In this document: piece by piece, positions 52,212 to 62,301 of the stretch
How positions within the stretch are numbered: the stretch's first letter is position 1
Layout: each line of letters opens with the position of its first letter
From: UBA5314 sp035560815
GTDB lineage: Bacteria > Bacillota > Syntrophomonadia > Syntrophomonadales > Syntrophomonadaceae
Direction of reading: 5' to 3'
Length of the DNA: 64,000 nt
Assembly: GCA_035560815.1 (NCBI GenBank)
Contig: DATMYR010000006.1
Location: forward strand, 1 to 64,000
The notes under the pieces: model-generated
Told to the model about the DNA's origin: nothing
The model's input: only the letters and a program-made list of their open reading frames with translations
Databases searched by the model: none
Translations under genes and position numbers: made by a program

Positions 52212-53435
52212 ATGGATCTGCTATGGACCAGTGCTGCAATCATAGGGCAGGTATTGGCAAACGCCTTTGCCTCGCCCTATTTCATTTTGCTTCTCCTGGG
52301 CTTGTTATCCGGAATTGCCTGGCAATACCAGCGCAATGCTAGAACATCTGGCGATTTACTGGAGGGGATCTGGGGTGTCAGCCTGCGAGCTTCCTTGATT
52401 TCTACTACGCTGGGACTTCTGGGCGGCGTTATAGGTAGTCTGTTGCTGCTCTGGACCGGAGTCGATTTGAGCCGCATCGCCATCATACCTCTATGGATTA
52501 CCGCCTTGTTTTTAATGATGATAAATCCCCGTTACCTTTGTTTCGCCTATTCCGGTGGGCTGCTGGCCTTGTCCAGCCTTCTGCTGGGTTATCCCCGACT
52601 CAGCATTCCTGATTTAATGGCACTTATTGCCATCCTGCATATGCTTGAAAGCCTGCTCATTTTTCTAGATGGGCCTGTGTATCCGGTACCGGTCTATGTC
52701 CAGCGCGGAGAGGGCGTCTGCGGTGGATTCAATCTGCAGAAGTTCTGGCCTGTGATACTGGCAGTCATCATGCAGGGGCAAAATGTATTTGGCGGTCCGG
52801 TGCCGGTTTTGGGGAGCAGTGCTATAACAGCATCTATTGCTACAGTGCTGGCGGTTCTGGGCTATGGGGAAATTAGTACCGCCTATACCCCCAAACAGAA
52901 GTCGCGCCGTTCATCACTACGCCTTTTTACTTTCAGTGCCATCCTATTGCTCTTAGCCTATCTCTCCGCTCGTTGGAGCGATTTCCAATACCTGGCAGCG
53001 CTTTTCAGCCCTCTGGGCCATGAATTCATCATTGGGATGGGTATGCGGGAAGAACGCCGCAAGCCTCCCCTCTTTGCTCTTCAGTCGGACGGAATCATGA
53101 TTCTAAGCCTTCAATCAGGCAGCCCGGCCGCCCGGGCGGGGCTGCGCAGTGGGGATATTATACTAGAGTTGGGTGGCTGTCCGGTGTTCAACAATGAGGA
53201 TATGAAACTGGCTTTGGCCCGGCATAGGATCCCGGTGCGGGTGGATGGCTTGCGTGACAAAAAGCAATTCAGCTGCTCTCTGGGGTTTTCTCCACAATCT
53301 CTGCGGGGCATCATCCTGGTCCCCGATCAGCACTGCCACCGGGTTTTACTCCTGCCCAACGACAGTCTTCTCGAAGCAAGCCTGCGGCCTTTGCGGCGGA
53401 TTAAATCAGCCATAAAGAAAAGCATCTTCCGGTAA
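52212..53435 (+). CDS. MinJ-like polytopic membrane protein with C-terminal PDZ domain
   Basis: 407 residues: seven or eight membrane helices (from about 10 to 275) and a C-terminal PDZ domain (LQSGSPAARAGLRSGDIILE). It corresponds in layout and position (after ctpB) to B. subtilis MinJ, which links DivIVA to MinCD and chooses the division site. Sequence similarity beyond layout was not tested. The gene follows the protease by 40 bp with GGAGG upstream. Confidence 0.82.
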   Translation: MDLLWTSAAIIGQVLANAFASPYFILLLLGLLSGIAWQYQRNARTSGDLLEGIWGVSLRASLISTTLGLLGGVIGSLLLLWTGVDLSRIAIIPLWITALFLMMINPRYLCFAYSGGLLALSSLLLGYPRLSIPDLMALIAILHMLESLLIFLDGPVYPVPVYVQRGEGVCGGFNLQKFWPVILAVIMQGQNVFGGPVPVLGSSAITASIATVLAVLGYGEISTAYTPKQKSRRSSLRLFTFSAILLLLAYLSARWSDFQYLAALFSPLGHEFIIGMGMREERRKPPLFALQSDGIMILSLQSGSPAARAGLRSGDIILELGGCPVFNNEDMKLALARHRIPVRVDGLRDKKQFSCSLGFSPQSLRGIILVPDQHCHRVLLLPNDSLLEASLRPLRRIKSAIKKSIFR

Positions 53436-53519
53436 ACCGAACTTTCCACATGGGTATGAACCTTTCGAACACAAAGTGAATACAATACAAAAGATTTCGG
53501 GGTAAAGAAGGAGTCCAAA

Positions 53520-54584
53520 TTGGGTAGACGGGCAAAGCTTCGTTACCTGCTGACCGGCAGCTACACCAGGCAGGGCTATTATAGCTTCGTGCCGGAGTTG
53601 CTTGATGGCATGCAGAAGCTGTGGATTGTAACCGGACCTGTCGGCAGCGGTAAATCCTATTTTATTAGAACATTGGGCGAGGATCTGGCCAACCGGGGAT
53701 TCGAAGTCGAGTTCTGGCTTTCGGCCGTGGAATCAGGTAGTGTTGAGGGCGTGCACCTACCCCAGGTTAAGGCTGCCATCGTCAATGGCAGCTTGCTGCA
53801 ACCGGGAGACAATTCCTATCCGGATATTAACGGAGAGGTCGTGGAATTGTCCAGGGGGTTAAAGGAAGAAGAGAATCGGAACTGGGAGCAGGAAACCAGA
53901 TCGATTGTGGAAGACCTGCAGGAGCACAACAGGCAGGCGCGCTACCTGATCCACGAAGCGGTGGAATTGGAGAACCTTCGGAATATGAGTTTTGCACAAA
54001 ACCTTGATCCAGACCGACTGGAGGTTTTGGTAGACGATATAGAACATGCTCTGTTTAAACCCGAACCGGGTGAGAGACATTTCTTCGGACTGGCTTTAAC
54101 TGTTGACGGAATGGTCAATTACCTGCAGGAAGCTACCCGGGACTGCAGGAGCAGATATATCCTCCAGGGCCCAGCCGATTGTGGACAGGAACAGGTAATG
54201 CAAAAGATGGCAGATAAAGCTGCTGCACTCGGCTACCATCGGGAGTACTTTTACCGGGCGCTGGATCCCCAAAGGCCCTGTATGCTTTTGATTCGGGAGC
54301 TGCAGGCGGCCGTCATTGACGCCGGGCTCTTGCCTTTAGCGAATCAACCCGGTGATGTTATAATTGATATGAGACGCAACCTGACTAAAACCAGCGATTC
54401 CTGGGATAATGGTGAGGGATACCTATATGGGGGCGTGGATGTCCTACTTATCCAGGCGCAGATGGAGTTGGAAGAAATTTACCGGCTGCACAGAACACTG
54501 AAACGAGTGCGGTCTGGAGCGATAGATTTTGAATGGGTGGACAACAAGCGACAGGAAATAGTGCGAAAAATAATCAGAGGGTAA
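53520..54584 (+). CDS. Double P-loop ATPase-like protein with degenerate second site
   Basis: 354 residues from a TTG with AAGGAG upstream. The protein looks like two copies of one P-loop fold. The first has a good Walker A (TGPVGSGKSYF, Lys45). The second (LQGPADCGQEQV, 215-226) has lost the Lys and Ser/Thr (Gln223, Glu224) and cannot bind ATP normally. It resembles a Firmicute family of unknown function annotated PRK06851, mostly in spore-formers. It lies alone between minJ and uvrB. Confidence 0.78.
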   Translation: MGRRAKLRYLLTGSYTRQGYYSFVPELLDGMQKLWIVTGPVGSGKSYFIRTLGEDLANRGFEVEFWLSAVESGSVEGVHLPQVKAAIVNGSLLQPGDNSYPDINGEVVELSRGLKEEENRNWEQETRSIVEDLQEHNRQARYLIHEAVELENLRNMSFAQNLDPDRLEVLVDDIEHALFKPEPGERHFFGLALTVDGMVNYLQEATRDCRSRYILQGPADCGQEQVMQKMADKAAALGYHREYFYRALDPQRPCMLLIRELQAAVIDAGLLPLANQPGDVIIDMRRNLTKTSDSWDNGEGYLYGGVDVLLIQAQMELEEIYRLHRTLKRVRSGAIDFEWVDNKRQEIVRKIIRG

Positions 54585-54819
54585 GAGGTTTGGGGACACA
54601 CCTCCTCTTCGAGAGAGGAATGTCCCCCTGTGCCGCCAGTAAGATCGAGGAGCATGCGTAGCAGGCGCCCGCAGGAAGTGCCTGTGGTACAACCAATATT
54701 ACAAGTGCCTGTGGTGCGCCCTATCGGCGGTAAGGCATGAAAGGCATCCTATTTTAACTCGTTAAGGAATGTCCCCATGGTGCCGCCGTAGGCGGCAGGG
54801 CATAACAGCTTTCTTCCTC
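54585..54819. repeat. Intergenic repeat segment before uvrB
   Basis: GGGGACACACCTCC (54592) and GGAATGTCCCCC (about 54618) form the ends of a short inverted unit. GTAAGATCGAGGAGC and CCAATATTACAAGTGCCTG that follow are reverse copies of words at 46739-46792 and 62587-62630. GGAATGTCCCCATG (about 54764) closes it. No gene seen. Confidence 0.7.
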
Positions 54820-54828
54820 TGGTATGAT
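54820..54828 (+). promoter_or_regulatory. Extended -10 promoter candidate of uvrB
   Basis: TGGTATGAT (TGn plus TATGAT), no good -35 box, 73 bp before the uvrB ATG. I saw no GAAC-N4-GTTC LexA box near it. Confidence 0.35.
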
Positions 54829-54900
54829 TAGTTAGATGTAAGGAGTATCCCCTTGAATGTTCTCGTCGGTTGCATTGGATATCAGGAGGATCATTGTAAT

Positions 54901-56922
54901 ATGAAGAGCTTTGAATTACTGTCTTCCTACCAGCCTACCGGGGACCAGCCCCGGGCGGTCAGCGAGCTGGTGGAGGGATTAAAAGAGGGAAATCGGGAGC
55001 AGACTCTGTTGGGCGTCACCGGATCGGGAAAGACTTTCACCATGGCCAGGGTTATTCAAGAATTGCAGCGTCCCGCCCTGGTTATGGCACCCAACAAAAC
55101 CCTGGCCGGACAGTTGTTTAGTGAATTTAAACAGTATTTTCCTAACAATGCTGTAGAATATTTTATCAGCTATTACGATTACTATCAGCCGGAAGCTTAT
55201 GTACCCCAAACCGATACCTATATCGAAAAGGATTCTTCTATTAATGATGAAATAGACAAGCTGCGCCACTCGGCGACCGCCTCGGCACTGGAGCGACACG
55301 ATGTCATCATCGTAGCCAGTGTCTCGTGTATTTATGGTTTGGGCGCACCGGAGGACTATTATAAACTGGCTGTTTCCTTGCGTCCGAGTATGGAGATGAG
55401 CCGGGATGAACTCCTACGCCGCCTGGTGGAGACCCAGTACGAGCGTAATGAGGTTGCCTTTGTCAGGGGCGCTTTCCGGGCCCGGGGCGATGTAGTTGAG
55501 GTGTTCCCCGCTTCCAGTGGTGAAAACGCAATCCGAATCGAGTTTTTCGGCGATGTTATCGACCGCATTACTGAATTTAACCCACTGACTGGAGAAATAT
55601 TCGGCCGCCGCCAGCATGTGATGATTTTTCCTGCTTCCCATTTTGTTGCTTCCCGGGACCGGATGCTGGATGCGGTAGGTTTAATCGAAGAGGAATTGGG
55701 GTTGCAGCTGGAGCTTTTCCGACAGGAAGGGAAGCTTTTGGAAGCCCAGCGCATTGAGCAGCGCACCCGCTATGATCTGGAAATGATCAAGGAAATCGGA
55801 TACTGTAAGGGGATAGAGAATTATTCCCGTTACATCACCGGTCGGGCTCCCGGGGAACCACCCTATACCCTTATTGACTTTCTGCCTCATGATTTTCTGC
55901 TTTTTATGGACGAGTCCCATATTGGGCTTCCTCAGGTGCGGGGTATGTACGAAGGCGACCGCTCTCGTAAGCGGACCCTGGTGGATTTTGGCTTTCGCCT
56001 GCCCTCGGCCATGGACAACCGCCCTCTGAAAATTGGGGAGTTCAACGAGAAAATCAAACAGGTCATCTATGTTAGTGCTACGCCTGGGGACTATGAACTT
56101 TCCCACAGCAGCGTGGTGGCCGAACAGATTATACGTCCGACCGGGCTGGTAGACCCACAACTCGTGGTCCGGGGCACCGAGAACCAGATTGATGATTTGA
56201 TGGAGGAGGTTCGCCAGACTGTGGGACGAGGCTTCCGGGTTTTGGTGACCACGCTTACGAAGAGGATGGCGGAAGACCTGAGCGATTATCTGGAGGACGC
56301 CGGAATCCGGGTGACTTATATGCATTCTGATATCGAAGCCCTGGAACGGATAAAAATTCTGCGAAGTTTGCGCGCCGGAGAGTTTGATGTACTGGTGGGG
56401 ATCAACCTGCTCCGGGAGGGTTTGGATCTACCGGAAGTGGCCCTGGTGGCCATCCTTGATGCCGATAAAGAAGGGTTCTTGCGCTCCGAGAGATCTCTGA
56501 TCCAGACGATCGGCCGGGCTGCCCGTAATGTGGAAGGCCGGGTCATCATGTATGCCGACCGCCTTACACCCTCCATGCAGGGGGCTATTGAGGAGACCAA
56601 CCGCCGCCGGGAGAAACAGATGGATTATAACCGGGAGCATAATATCACCCCGGAAAGCATTCAGAAGGCTGTCTATGCAGCCATTGAAGCCACCATTGCT
56701 GAAGAACCGGGGCATTATGAGACCAGCGTTTTTTATAAGCTGCCCGCCGAGGAGAAGCGGCGGCTGATTGGAGAGATGGAAGCCGAAATGCGCCGGGCTT
56801 CTGAAAAGCTGGAGTTTGAAAGAGCGGCACAACTTCGCGATACGATCCGGGAATTGCTGCATGAGAAAATCACCAAAGGGAAAAGCAAAACCGGGCGATC
56901 AGGCCGGCGGAGCCGCAGGTAG
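54901..56922 (+). CDS. uvrB: UvrB, excinuclease subunit
   Basis: 673 residues. Walker A GVTGSGKTFTMA, the DNA-clamping beta-hairpin region YYDYYQPEAYVPQTD, DESH motif, VSATPGDYEL, helicase motif TIGRAARNVEGRVIMYAD and a C-terminal UVR domain (MRRASEKLEFERAAQLRD) that meets UvrC. AGGAGGA lies before ATG 54901; the TTG 16 codons earlier is less likely. It verifies DNA damage handed over by UvrA. uvrA follows after 45 bp, uvrC after that, so all three subunits lie together. Confidence 0.97.
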   Translation: MKSFELLSSYQPTGDQPRAVSELVEGLKEGNREQTLLGVTGSGKTFTMARVIQELQRPALVMAPNKTLAGQLFSEFKQYFPNNAVEYFISYYDYYQPEAYVPQTDTYIEKDSSINDEIDKLRHSATASALERHDVIIVASVSCIYGLGAPEDYYKLAVSLRPSMEMSRDELLRRLVETQYERNEVAFVRGAFRARGDVVEVFPASSGENAIRIEFFGDVIDRITEFNPLTGEIFGRRQHVMIFPASHFVASRDRMLDAVGLIEEELGLQLELFRQEGKLLEAQRIEQRTRYDLEMIKEIGYCKGIENYSRYITGRAPGEPPYTLIDFLPHDFLLFMDESHIGLPQVRGMYEGDRSRKRTLVDFGFRLPSAMDNRPLKIGEFNEKIKQVIYVSATPGDYELSHSSVVAEQIIRPTGLVDPQLVVRGTENQIDDLMEEVRQTVGRGFRVLVTTLTKRMAEDLSDYLEDAGIRVTYMHSDIEALERIKILRSLRAGEFDVLVGINLLREGLDLPEVALVAILDADKEGFLRSERSLIQTIGRAARNVEGRVIMYADRLTPSMQGAIEETNRRREKQMDYNREHNITPESIQKAVYAAIEATIAEEPGHYETSVFYKLPAEEKRRLIGEMEAEMRRASEKLEFERAAQLRDTIRELLHEKITKGKSKTGRSGRRSRR

Positions 56923-56967
56923 AGGGTGTCCCCGCGACACCCCTAATCAATCCAGGAGAGATGATAA

Positions 56968-59796
56968 ATGAAGGATTATATTTTTGTAAAAGGAGCCCGC
57001 GAGCATAATCTGAAGAATATCGATATCCGCATTCCCAGGGACCAGTTGGTTGTATTTACTGGGGTATCGGGGTCGGGAAAATCAAGTCTGGCGTTTGACA
57101 CCATCTATAGTGAGGGGCAGCGGCGCTATGTGGAGTCGCTGTCGACTTATGCGCGTCAGTTTCTGGGCCAGATGGACAAACCCGATGTCGATTATATCGA
57201 GGGGCTTTCCCCATCCATCTCTATAGACCAGAAGTCTACTTCCAACAATCCCCGCTCCACAGTAGGTACCGTGACCGAAATCTATGACTACCTGCGGCTG
57301 TTGTTTGCCCGGGTCGGCCAGCCGCATTGTCCCAAGGGGCATGGTCCCATTCAACGGCAAACCGTGGATCAAGTCGTTGACAGCTTATTGGGGCTGCCCG
57401 AGGGAAGCCGCATAAAAGTACTGGCTCCTGTGATCAGGGGGCAGAAAGGCGAGCACCGCAAATTGCTGAATAGCCTGTTTCGAGACGGCTATACCCGGGT
57501 GATGGTGGATGGCTTTGAATATACCTCAGATGAAGAAATTGAGCTGGCCAAGAACAAGAAACATGACATCAGCGCGGTGGTAGACCGCCTGGTAATCAAA
57601 CCTGAAGTCCGCAGCCGCCTGGCCGAATCTCTGGAGTTGGCCTTCGAGTTAAGCGAAGGGGTGGTAATGGTGCAGGTGCTCCAGGAAGAAGGGGAGGAAG
57701 AACTGGTCTTCAGCCGGGACTTTGCCTGCCCGGTTTGCGGTTTCAGCCTCCCCGAACTCAGCCCCCGGATGTTTTCTTTTAATAATCCGTTCGGTGCCTG
57801 CCCGGAATGCAGCGGTTTAGGAGAAAAACGGGAGATAGACCCGGCATTGGTATTGGATCTTAATAAGAGCCTGGCGGATGGGGCTGTAATTCCCTGGTCC
57901 AATAATTTCTACACCTACTACAATCAAATTCTGGCCGGAATGGCAGAGCGAAACCGCATTCCCATGGACCGACCGCTCAACGCGTTGAGCAAGAAGCAGA
58001 TTGATGCGATTCTCTATGGCAATGGGAGCGAGCGAATTGCGATTAGTTATGTTAACTCCTATGGGGAGGAAAATGTCTTTCGCAGCAGCTATGAGGGTGT
58101 TATTAACAACCTGAAGCGGCGTTATCATGAGACAAAATCGGAATCTTCACGGGAAGACATTGAGAAATACATGACATCCATCCTCTGTCCAAGCTGCCAG
58201 GGAAAACGCCTGCGCGAAGAAGTGTTATGGGTTTTGATCGATGGGCATTCCATCAATGATCTTACTTCACTTTCCGTTGTCCAGGCAGCACAGTTTTTTG
58301 AACATCTCCGTTTGAGCGAGCGCCAGGAATACATTGGCCGCCAGATTACCAAGGAGATTCGTGAGCGGCTAAACTTTCTTATCGATGTGGGTCTGAGCTA
58401 TCTAACCCTGAACCGGGCAGCGGGGAGCCTCTCCGGAGGGGAAGCCCAGCGCATCCGCCTGGCCACCCAGGTAGGATCGAGCCTGGTGGGAGTTCTCTAC
58501 GTTTTGGACGAACCCAGCATCGGCCTACATCCCCGCGATAACAACCGCTTGCTGGCAACATTGAAACGCCTGCGTGATCTGGGCAATACGGTGATCGTTG
58601 TGGAACATGATGAGGATACGGTAAGAAACGCCGATTACATCGTAGATATAGGCCCGCGAGCCGGAATCCACGGGGGGCGGGTGGTTGCTCAGGGCAGTCT
58701 GGAAGACATCCTCCTGGTTCCCGAATCCATCACTGGATGCTACTTGTCGGGACAGATGGATATCCAGGTTCCAGATTCCCGACGTACTGGGAATGGGAAG
58801 AAGCTGGTCATAAAAGGAGCGGCTCAACACAATCTGAAGAATATCGATGTCAATATTCCTTTAGGCGAAATGGTGGTGATTACCGGGGTATCCGGATCAG
58901 GTAAGAGCACCCTGGTTGAAGAGATTATCTACCCGGCCCTGATGAAACATTTGCACAACGGGCGCCACCGTCCGGGCCGTTACGGAAGCCTGGAAGGACT
59001 GCAGGAAATTGATAAAGTAATTAATATTGACCAATCTCCTATTGGGCGTACACCCAGGTCCAACCCCGCAACCTACACCGGGGCTTTTGATGGAATCCGA
59101 GAACTGTTTGCCAACACCACCGAATCCAAGGTTCGGGGGTATAAACCAGGGAGGTTCAGTTTCAATGTACGCGGAGGACGCTGCGAAGCCTGCTCCGGGG
59201 ACGGTATCATCAAGATCGAAATGCACTTTTTACCTGATGTTTATATTCCCTGCGAGGGGTGCAAAGGCAAACGTTATAACCGGGAAACCCTGGAGGTGAA
59301 ATACCGGGGCAAGAACATTGCCGATGTTTTATATATGACCGTGGACGAGGCGGTGGAGTTTTTCTCCAGTCATCCCCGCATCCACCGTAAGCTCCAAGTA
59401 TTGCAAGAGGTGGGTCTGGGGTATATCCAACTGGGCCAGGCAGCACCGTCGCTCTCTGGAGGTGAAGCCCAGCGCGTCAAATTATCCACAGAATTGTCCA
59501 AGCGCTCAACGGGAAAGACTTTGTATATCCTGGATGAGCCTACTACGGGTCTGCATAAGGATGATGTTAAACATCTGCTTAGCGTTCTCAACCAACTGGT
59601 AGATAATGGAAATACGGTCTTGATTATTGAACACAACCTGGATGTTATAAAGAGTGCTGACCATGTGATCGATTTGGGGCCTGAAGGCGGAGAGGCCGGA
59701 GGCCAGATTGTCGCCCAGGGCACACCGGAAGAGGTTGCCCGGCATTCCACATCCTATACCGGCTTTTATCTCCATGAGGCATTGCAAGGCCACTAA
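56968..59796 (+). CDS. uvrA: UvrA, excinuclease damage-sensor ATPase
   Basis: 942 residues, two ABC ATPase modules. Walker A GVSGSGKSSLAFDT and GVSGSGKSTLVEEI; two signatures LSGGEAQR; Walker B YVLDEPSIGLHPRD and YILDEPTTGLHKDD. Zinc modules: CPVCGF with CPECSG, and CEACSGDG with CEGCKGKRY. It finds bulky DNA lesions and loads UvrB. CAGGAGAG precedes the ATG. Full length for the family. Confidence 0.97.
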   Translation: MKDYIFVKGAREHNLKNIDIRIPRDQLVVFTGVSGSGKSSLAFDTIYSEGQRRYVESLSTYARQFLGQMDKPDVDYIEGLSPSISIDQKSTSNNPRSTVGTVTEIYDYLRLLFARVGQPHCPKGHGPIQRQTVDQVVDSLLGLPEGSRIKVLAPVIRGQKGEHRKLLNSLFRDGYTRVMVDGFEYTSDEEIELAKNKKHDISAVVDRLVIKPEVRSRLAESLELAFELSEGVVMVQVLQEEGEEELVFSRDFACPVCGFSLPELSPRMFSFNNPFGACPECSGLGEKREIDPALVLDLNKSLADGAVIPWSNNFYTYYNQILAGMAERNRIPMDRPLNALSKKQIDAILYGNGSERIAISYVNSYGEENVFRSSYEGVINNLKRRYHETKSESSREDIEKYMTSILCPSCQGKRLREEVLWVLIDGHSINDLTSLSVVQAAQFFEHLRLSERQEYIGRQITKEIRERLNFLIDVGLSYLTLNRAAGSLSGGEAQRIRLATQVGSSLVGVLYVLDEPSIGLHPRDNNRLLATLKRLRDLGNTVIVVEHDEDTVRNADYIVDIGPRAGIHGGRVVAQGSLEDILLVPESITGCYLSGQMDIQVPDSRRTGNGKKLVIKGAAQHNLKNIDVNIPLGEMVVITGVSGSGKSTLVEEIIYPALMKHLHNGRHRPGRYGSLEGLQEIDKVINIDQSPIGRTPRSNPATYTGAFDGIRELFANTTESKVRGYKPGRFSFNVRGGRCEACSGDGIIKIEMHFLPDVYIPCEGCKGKRYNRETLEVKYRGKNIADVLYMTVDEAVEFFSSHPRIHRKLQVLQEVGLGYIQLGQAAPSLSGGEAQRVKLSTELSKRSTGKTLYILDEPTTGLHKDDVKHLLSVLNQLVDNGNTVLIIEHNLDVIKSADHVIDLGPEGGEAGGQIVAQGTPEEVARHSTSYTGFYLHEALQGH

Positions 59797-59844
59797 GAAC
59801 CTGGTCCATATAAGGCCGAGAGGGAGAAAACGGGAGAACCACTG

Positions 59845-61638
59845 ATGAAAGAACGCTTGAAAACTGTGCCCATGCAACCGGGCGTCTATCTATATAAAGA
59901 TAGTGATGGCCGGGTAATTTACGTGGGCAAAGCCAAACTACTGCGCAACCGTATGCGTTCGTATTTCCAGGCCAGCCATACCCTGCACCCCAAGGTAAGA
60001 GCTATGATGAACCGGGTGGCGGAGTTTGATTTCATTGTCACTGCCAGCGAAATGGAAGCCTTGCTCCTGGAAAATAATCTGATCAAGGCTTACCAGCCCC
60101 GCTATAATATCGACTTGCGGGACGACAAGACCTACCCCTACTTGAAGATCACGATTGCTGAGGAGTTTCCCCGTATTCTGGTGGTGAGGGAAGACAAAGA
60201 CGGACGATCACGATACTTCGGGCCCTATACCGAAGCCGGAGCCTTGCGAGAAACAGTTCGCGTCTTGACCAACATCTTCCCTTTGCGCACCTGCAAAAAC
60301 CTTGTACGCCGGGAAAGACCCTGCCTGAACCGAGATCTGGGTCGATGTCTGGCTCCCTGCACCGGCTGCGTGGATCAGGTTGATTACCGCCAAATGGTAG
60401 ATGAAATCGTGTCCTTTATGGAAGGGAACTATCAGGATTTGCTAACCAGTAAACAATCAGAGATGCAGGAGGCAGCTGCAGACCTGGAGTTTGAAAAGGC
60501 TGCCCGCTTACGTGATCAAATAGAGAGCATCCGCAAGCTGGGGCAGAAGCAGAAAGTAGACCTCGAACACCCCTATGATATGGATTTGGTTGCCATACTG
60601 GCTGAAGAGAAGGCTGCTCTGGGATTGCTTTTTAAGATACGAGCCGGGAAACTAATCAGCAAGGACAGCTTCTGGCTTACCCGAGCCATGGAGGAACCAG
60701 AACCAGATTTAATGGAGTTCCTGTTCAAACGTTATTATGATAATCAGGATGATGTCCCACCTGAAATTTTGGTCAACATTTTGCCATCCAGTCATCTATT
60801 GATCGGTGATTGGCTGCGCGGAAACAACGGCCGGAAAGTGGCTATCAAGGTTCCTGTCAAAGGGGAAAAACGGCGCCTTATGGATATGGTCGAAAACAAC
60901 GCCCGGGTCTTGCTACAGGAGCGCTTTACCGGAGAACAGGCCCGGGAAAGAATCTTGGTTCACCTTAGTCAGGTATTGGACCTGGAAATTATTCCGCAGA
61001 GGATAGAATGTTATGATGTTTCTCATTTAGCCGGCCAGGAAACTGTGGCATCTATGGTTGTATTCACCGGGGGACTGGCTGATAAGAAAGCTTATCGGCG
61101 TTTTAAAATCATGGTGGAAAAGAACAACGATTATGACGCGTTGGCCGAAACGCTGCAGCGTCGACTCCTGGAAGCCCGACAGGGAAATCCCAATTTTCTT
61201 CCTGAACCTGACCTCTTGGTGATTGATGGAGGAGTAGGGCAATTGCATGCGGTGCTGGCCGTTTTAGATAAGATGGGCATGGAGATTCCGACCATCTCCC
61301 TGGCTAAAAAACGGGAAGAAATCTACCGCCCTGGACAAGCGGAGCCACTACTATTACCAAGACGTGATGAGGGGTTAAAATTACTTCAACGTCTGCGGGA
61401 TGAAGCACACCGTTTTGCCATATCCTATAACCGTCAGAGGCGCAATAAAAAGCTTACCAGTTCGCTTCTGGACCAGATTCCTGGAGTGGGAGCGAAGCGG
61501 AAGAAGGTTCTCCTGCAGCATTTTGGATCAGTGGCTGCATTGCGCCAGGCTTCACCCCAGGAAATCACTGCGGTGTCCGGTATTAGCACCCGGTTGGCTC
61601 AAGAAATCTGCGATTATTTTGGGAAAGAGAAGGATTGA
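59845..61638 (+). CDS. uvrC: UvrC, excinuclease nuclease subunit
   Basis: 597 residues. N-terminal GIY-YIG nuclease (PGVYLYKDSDGRVIYVGKAK) for the 3-prime cut, a Cys-rich loop (CLNRDLGRCLAPCTGC), UVR domain (AAADLEFEKAARLRDQI), RNase H-like domain for the 5-prime cut (YDVSHLAGQETVASMVVF, VIDGGVGQLHAVL) and C-terminal helix-hairpin-helix (LDQIPGVGAKRKKVLLQHFG). Completes the UvrABC set. Starts 48 bp after uvrA. Confidence 0.96.
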   Translation: MKERLKTVPMQPGVYLYKDSDGRVIYVGKAKLLRNRMRSYFQASHTLHPKVRAMMNRVAEFDFIVTASEMEALLLENNLIKAYQPRYNIDLRDDKTYPYLKITIAEEFPRILVVREDKDGRSRYFGPYTEAGALRETVRVLTNIFPLRTCKNLVRRERPCLNRDLGRCLAPCTGCVDQVDYRQMVDEIVSFMEGNYQDLLTSKQSEMQEAAADLEFEKAARLRDQIESIRKLGQKQKVDLEHPYDMDLVAILAEEKAALGLLFKIRAGKLISKDSFWLTRAMEEPEPDLMEFLFKRYYDNQDDVPPEILVNILPSSHLLIGDWLRGNNGRKVAIKVPVKGEKRRLMDMVENNARVLLQERFTGEQARERILVHLSQVLDLEIIPQRIECYDVSHLAGQETVASMVVFTGGLADKKAYRRFKIMVEKNNDYDALAETLQRRLLEARQGNPNFLPEPDLLVIDGGVGQLHAVLAVLDKMGMEIPTISLAKKREEIYRPGQAEPLLLPRRDEGLKLLQRLRDEAHRFAISYNRQRRNKKLTSSLLDQIPGVGAKRKKVLLQHFGSVAALRQASPQEITAVSGISTRLAQEICDYFGKEKD

Positions 61639-61941
61639 TGAAATATTTCCCGGGAAATAATAAATAAATGTTGAAGGCAACTGTCAAAATTTCGGGAAAA
61701 GGATGATATAATTTTAATATGGGTTGGGGACACACCTTCCCCCGGGCGTAGCTAAACTAACTATTTTTGCTATGTGTTGCTTTCATTGATGTAGACATAT
61801 TGCCAACTAGCAGCGGTAAGGAATGTCCCCATGAATGCGACTGTTGGTCGCATTGGTAAGTTGGGGATTAATCTACCAATGAAGTAACCAAAGGATTTAG
61901 GATATTGTTGAGTAAGGTGTGCAGAAGGGGGAGTTTGATCA
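61639..61941. repeat. Intergenic region with GGGGACA-bounded segment
   Basis: TGGGGACACACCTTCCCC (about 61725) and GGTAAGGAATGTCCCCATG (about 61817) bound a segment of roughly 110 bp with inverted ends. The extended -10 candidate TGATATAAT (61704-61712) lies just before it and may serve the next gene. No coding frame seen. Confidence 0.6.
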
Positions 61942-62301
61942 ATGCAAGGATGGATGATGAGATGGCTATTGAATATTCTGGCAATTCTGCTGACAGCAGC
62001 TATCGCGCCCCATTTCGCCATTAATGGTTGGTGGGCGGCAGTTGTAGGATCTGTTTTCCTGGGCATCATTAATGCGGTCATCAGGCCGCTGGTAATTGTT
62101 CTGACATTGCCCCTGAATGTGCTTACCCTGGGCCTTTTCACCTTTGTGATCAACGGGTTTATGCTCTGGATTACTTCGATTACGGTCCGCAATTTTGATA
62201 TTGATGGTTTTGGCTGGGCGATTATTGCTGCTTTTATCCTGACGATCCTCAGTGGCGTGATTAGTTTTTTCGTAGAAGATCGGCCTTTTCAGTTCCGTTA
62301 A
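61942..62301 (+). CDS. Small four-helix membrane protein (Phage_holin_4_2/YvlD type)
   Basis: 119 residues, almost wholly hydrophobic with four helices (LLNILAILLTAAIAPHF, WWAAVVGSVFLGIINAVIRP, LNVLTLGLFTFVINGFMLWI, WAIIAAFILTILSGVISFFV). The central LPLNVLTLGLFTFVINGFML is typical of the PF04020 family. Despite the holin name, these are chromosomal proteins of unknown function, as in YvlD. AAGGGGGAG precedes the ATG. Confidence 0.87.
   Translation: MQGWMMRWLLNILAILLTAAIAPHFAINGWWAAVVGSVFLGIINAVIRPLVIVLTLPLNVLTLGLFTFVINGFMLWITSITVRNFDIDGFGWAIIAAFILTILSGVISFFVEDRPFQFR

Noticed and set aside
61942..62301. Prophage holin
   Set aside because: The PF04020 family is named after holins but is chromosomal; no phage genes lie near it.
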